NCBI GenBank assembly: GCA_018242585.1
Contig: JAFEBQ010000027.1
Location: 141,932-205,931, forward strand
Reading direction: 5' to 3'
Length of the DNA: 64,000 nucleotides
From: Planctomycetota bacterium
Lineage (GTDB): Bacteria; Planctomycetota; Planctomycetia; Pirellulales; PNKZ01
Shown here: positions 61,415 to 64,000 of the stretch, piece by piece
Position numbering within the stretch: the stretch's first letter is position 1
Layout: each line of letters begins with the position of its first letter
Made by a program: the position numbers and the translations under genes
Notes under the pieces: model-generated
Told to the model about the DNA's origin: nothing
What the model saw: only the letters and a program-made list of their open reading frames with translations
Databases searched by the model: none

Positions 61415-63106
61415 ATGAACGAGCATGACGCAGCCGTTGGTTTGCAAACACTTGACTACGTCGCGGTCGTGGGCTACCTGGCGATCACGGCGTTCATCGT
61501 CTATTGGTCGAGTCGCAAACAGGACGACACCGAGGATTTCTTCCTGGGGGGTCGCAGCATGCCCTGGTTCGCCGTGGGTTTGTCGATCATGGCGACGCTG
61601 CTTTCGACCAACACCTACCTGGGCGCGCCTGGCGAGATGATTAAGTACGGCCCGGCGTATCTGATTGGCTATCTGGCTTATCCGGCGGTGGCGTTCGTGG
61701 TGATTTGCTTTTGGATTCCCTTCTTCATGCGTTTGCGCATGACCAGCGCCTATGAGTACCTCGAACGCCGTTTCGACCATCGAGCCCGCTGGTTGGGGGG
61801 GCTGCTGTTTCTGGGCCTCAGGCTGGGATGGATGTCGATGGTGGTCTACACGGCGTCGATGGCAATGGTAACGATGGCGTCCGAACCGCTCGGCGCCTTC
61901 GCACAACTCTTTGGCGCGTCGCATCCCATTTACCCGGTGATCGCCGTGATTGGGCTGGTCGCGTCGATCTACGCCTGCGTCGGCGGCATTCGCGCGGTGA
62001 TCTGGACCGATGTGCTCCAGGCCCTGATGCTCTTCGGCGGGGTCATCGTCATCATCGGCTATGTGATGTGGGACGAGCGGACGGGCGTGGAGACGTGGTG
62101 GACCACGATTTCAACCCACCAAGAACATGCGCCTCAACTCCGCTGGTTCGGCGCCGATATCACCGAACGGACGACCGTCCTGTGGGCGCTGCTGGCCATC
62201 TTTACTTGGAATGTTTGCACGCATTGCTCGGACCAGGTGGCGTTGCAGCGCTATTTCAGCACGACGAACTTGTCGGCCGCGCGCAACAGTTTTATCGTCA
62301 ATATCGTCTCGGCGGCCGTGATCGGCCTGTTGTTGTCGACGTCGGGCTTGGCCTTGCGATATTACTATCTTGAGCATGCGGCGCGGCTACCGGCGGGCCT
62401 TACGCCCGAGAGTGGCGCCGATCAATTGATGCCATTCTTTTACGCTTATCAATTGCCCGCGGGCTTTGGCGGCTTGATTCTGGTGAGTTTCTTGTGCGAC
62501 GCGATGCAAACCCTCGGCTCGGGCGTGAATAGCATCGCCGCCGTGATCACGACCAACGTGAGCGGGCGGAACGACGGCCAGCGGTCAAACGCCGATACGC
62601 GCGCCAGTGACTTGCGATCGGCGCGGTTTGTCACCTTGGCTACTGGCGCCGTGACGACGGTGCTGGCGATGTTCGCGGCGAACTTTGCCATTCACTCGGG
62701 TAAAACGATTTTCGACATGTTGCCGCGCATGTTCAACATGTTCCTCGGCCCGCTGGCGTCGATGTTCATGATTGGTATGTTTTTTCGCCGGGCCACGGGG
62801 CGCGTGATCGTGATTGTCGTCGTTCTGACCCAGGCGTTCTCTTCGCTGTGGTCCTGGTGGGGCGAAGTGCCCGTGCTGCTTAACAAGCTGGGCTTACCAG
62901 AACTGGCCAACCGTTGGATCGCGCTACTGGGCGTCGATGCCGCGGGGCACCCCAAAACCCCCTCGGTGATGATCGCCATCACCGTGCCCGTGCTGTTCGG
63001 ACTAGCGACCGGTTGGCTGTTCAGTTGGCTGCTGGGAGCCGACGAGCATCCTGGCGCTGACTTCTCGTGGCGGCGCGTGATGAGTCGGCCCGCTCCCACC
63101 GAGTGA
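61415..63106 (+). CDS. Sodium:solute symporter (SSF family)
   Basis: A 563-aa inner-membrane transporter with about 13 hydrophobic helices. Typical SSF features: DFFLGGRSMPWFAVGLSIMATLLSTNTYLGAPGEM near the start, LIGYLAYPAVAFVVICFWIPFFMRL, YEYLERRFDHRARWLG, and GGIRAVIWTDVLQALMLFGG. The symporter couples Na+ to sugar, amino acid or organic-acid uptake. ATG at 61415 is preferred to TTG at 61409. It is convergent with the last gene, 10 bases away. Confidence 0.93.
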   Translation: MNEHDAAVGLQTLDYVAVVGYLAITAFIVYWSSRKQDDTEDFFLGGRSMPWFAVGLSIMATLLSTNTYLGAPGEMIKYGPAYLIGYLAYPAVAFVVICFWIPFFMRLRMTSAYEYLERRFDHRARWLGGLLFLGLRLGWMSMVVYTASMAMVTMASEPLGAFAQLFGASHPIYPVIAVIGLVASIYACVGGIRAVIWTDVLQALMLFGGVIVIIGYVMWDERTGVETWWTTISTHQEHAPQLRWFGADITERTTVLWALLAIFTWNVCTHCSDQVALQRYFSTTNLSAARNSFIVNIVSAAVIGLLLSTSGLALRYYYLEHAARLPAGLTPESGADQLMPFFYAYQLPAGFGGLILVSFLCDAMQTLGSGVNSIAAVITTNVSGRNDGQRSNADTRASDLRSARFVTLATGAVTTVLAMFAANFAIHSGKTIFDMLPRMFNMFLGPLASMFMIGMFFRRATGRVIVIVVVLTQAFSSLWSWWGEVPVLLNKLGLPELANRWIALLGVDAAGHPKTPSVMIAITVPVLFGLATGWLFSWLLGADEHPGADFSWRRVMSRPAPTE

Positions 63107-63116
63107 ACGCGGCTTA

Positions 63117-64000
63117 CTATGCCGTGGGTTCGACCCGGCGTGACTCAGCCGAGGCATAGCACGAGAAGACGGCTTTCAGCGCCGCCAGGCCTTCGGCGCC
63201 CGTGATCGGCGGCGGAATCATCGGGTCGACGGCGCTGGCCACGCAGGCGCGGACAAAAGGCGTGTAGCTTGGCATCTCGGGCGGCCCCTCGAATTGCTTG
63301 ATCTGCGGCGGCGTGTCCTTGGTACTGTACCACTGCAATTGTACGTCGCCGTGCGGTTCCATTTGCAGCCAGCCGTGCGAGCCCCAGATTTTGATGTACG
63401 AATGGTAGCCACGGTCCAGATAGTAGCCGCTGGTAATGGTGCCGAAAAAGCCGCAATCGAATCTCAGGATAGCCGCCGCCGAATCTTCGACCGAGATCGG
63501 TTGCTGGCCGACGTTGCCGATGAACGCCGCCGTTTCGGTGATCTTGGCGCCGGTCAGAAACATCACCAGGTCGAGCCAGTGGATGCCGAGCCACGCCAGA
63601 TGCCCGCCTCCAGCGCGCGACTTGTCGGCGAACCAGGACTGGTGATACGCGGGACTATGCAGGCGTGTTTGATCGGCGATGATGTGCAACTCGGCGCCGT
63701 AGAGCGCGCCAATCGCCCCCGTTTGAATCAGCATGCGAGCATGCGCAACGCGAGGCCGCATGCGATTGGCCAGGGCCAGCATTAGGTGCCGATGTTTGCC
63801 GTCGGCCAAAGTGACAAGCTCGGCAAAGTTGGCGACGCGCACGCACGAGGGCTTTTCCGCCAGCACGTGGCAGCCGGCCTGCAACACCTCGCGAATCAAC
63901 GGCGGAGCCAGGACCGCCTCGACCGAAACGATCGCGAACGAGGGCTTCTCGGCCGCCAGCGCTTTGGTCAGGTCGCGATCAAACCGAACAAGCTTCTTGC
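63117..64000 (-). CDS. Gfo/Idh/MocA family dehydrogenase (partial, 5' end beyond window)
   Basis: The frame is open to base 64000, so the N-terminus with the Rossmann GxGxxG is outside the window. The visible 294 residues include SFAIVSVEAVLAPPLIREVLQAGCHVLAEKP (EKP motif), GGGHLAWLGIHWLDLVMFLTG (catalytic-domain His/Asp cluster of the family) and an ending KAVFSCYASAESRRVE. A nominal start at 63899 would be a TTG inside the domain and is not real. It is convergent with the SSF symporter. Confidence 0.85.
   Translation of the reverse strand, partial: KKLVRFDRDLTKALAAEKPSFAIVSVEAVLAPPLIREVLQAGCHVLAEKPSCVRVANFAELVTLADGKHRHLMLALANRMRPRVAHARMLIQTGAIGALYGAELHIIADQTRLHSPAYHQSWFADKSRAGGGHLAWLGIHWLDLVMFLTGAKITETAAFIGNVGQQPISVEDSAAAILRFDCGFFGTITSGYYLDRGYHSYIKIWGSHGWLQMEPHGDVQLQWYSTKDTPPQIKQFEGPPEMPSYTPFVRACVASAVDPMIPPPITGAEGLAALKAVFSCYASAESRRVEPTA

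Noticed and set aside
1-64000. CRISPR arrays, tRNA and rRNA genes
   Set aside because: No regularly spaced direct repeats and no cloverleaf or rRNA-like segments were found in the gene gaps.

Overview
The window reads as a chromosomal segment of a planctomycete, most likely of the Pirellulales. The basis is gene content: three sets of DUF1549/DUF1553 (PSCyt2/PSD1) proteins paired with DUF1501 proteins, a PVC-type propeller/HEAT/cytochrome c protein, a PPC-domain partner, many Tat or Sec signal peptides on hydrolases and beta-propellers, and visibly GC-rich DNA. I saw no rRNA, tRNA, CRISPR array, insertion sequence or phage gene. 44 protein genes are called; the last runs off the right edge.

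Layout. 1-5.2 kb: an ABC exporter pair whose permease carries a propeller-like insert, then a secreted CocE/NonD hydrolase. 5.2-6.8 kb: a small M50-like membrane protease bracketed by inverted copies of a short repeat, then a RidA-like gene flanked by two copies of a composite palindromic element. 6.8-10.6 kb: alpha/beta hydrolase, dienoyl-CoA-reductase-like SDR, Uup-type ABC-F ATPase. 10.9-26.4 kb: two cytochrome/DUF1501 modules (one with a WD40 protein and a second DUF1501 gene), separated by a DUF3592-pectate lyase fusion, a small membrane protein and an APC transporter. 26.4-37.4 kb: Tat protein of unknown role, enolase-superfamily enzyme, secreted dimethylformamidase-like protein, Tat propeller, second CocE hydrolase, and the large PVC-type cytochrome. 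37.7-43.7 kb: third cytochrome/DUF1501 module, with a PPC-domain protein in the middle.

43.9-58.8 kb is a catabolic region. A FadR-type GntR regulator is divergent from a Gfo/Idh dehydrogenase plus SDR pair and leads an HpaI-type aldolase, a PhyH dioxygenase and two related secreted propeller proteins. Facing these is a five-gene minus-strand run: propeller, class IV aminotransferase, FAH-family enzyme, secreted creatininase-like protein, AstE/AspA-type deacylase. A glutathione peroxidase and an N-acetylneuraminate-lyase-like aldolase follow. 58.8-64 kb: PQQ-like propeller with EF-hand, SDR divergent from an SSF symporter across a perfect 14-bp palindrome, and a partial Gfo/Idh gene.

Together the genes suggest a heterotroph that breaks down polymers and small organic acids or amides outside the cytoplasm and feeds products through dehydrogenases, aldolases and sodium-coupled uptake. 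The secreted cytochrome-like modules look like periplasmic machinery, but their substrates cannot be read from sequence. The most unusual signals are the composite palindromes around ridA, the inverted repeats around the M50 gene, the coiled-coil insertion in one PSD1 protein with a perfect inverted repeat at its edge, and the uncharacterised five-gene amide/amine operon.
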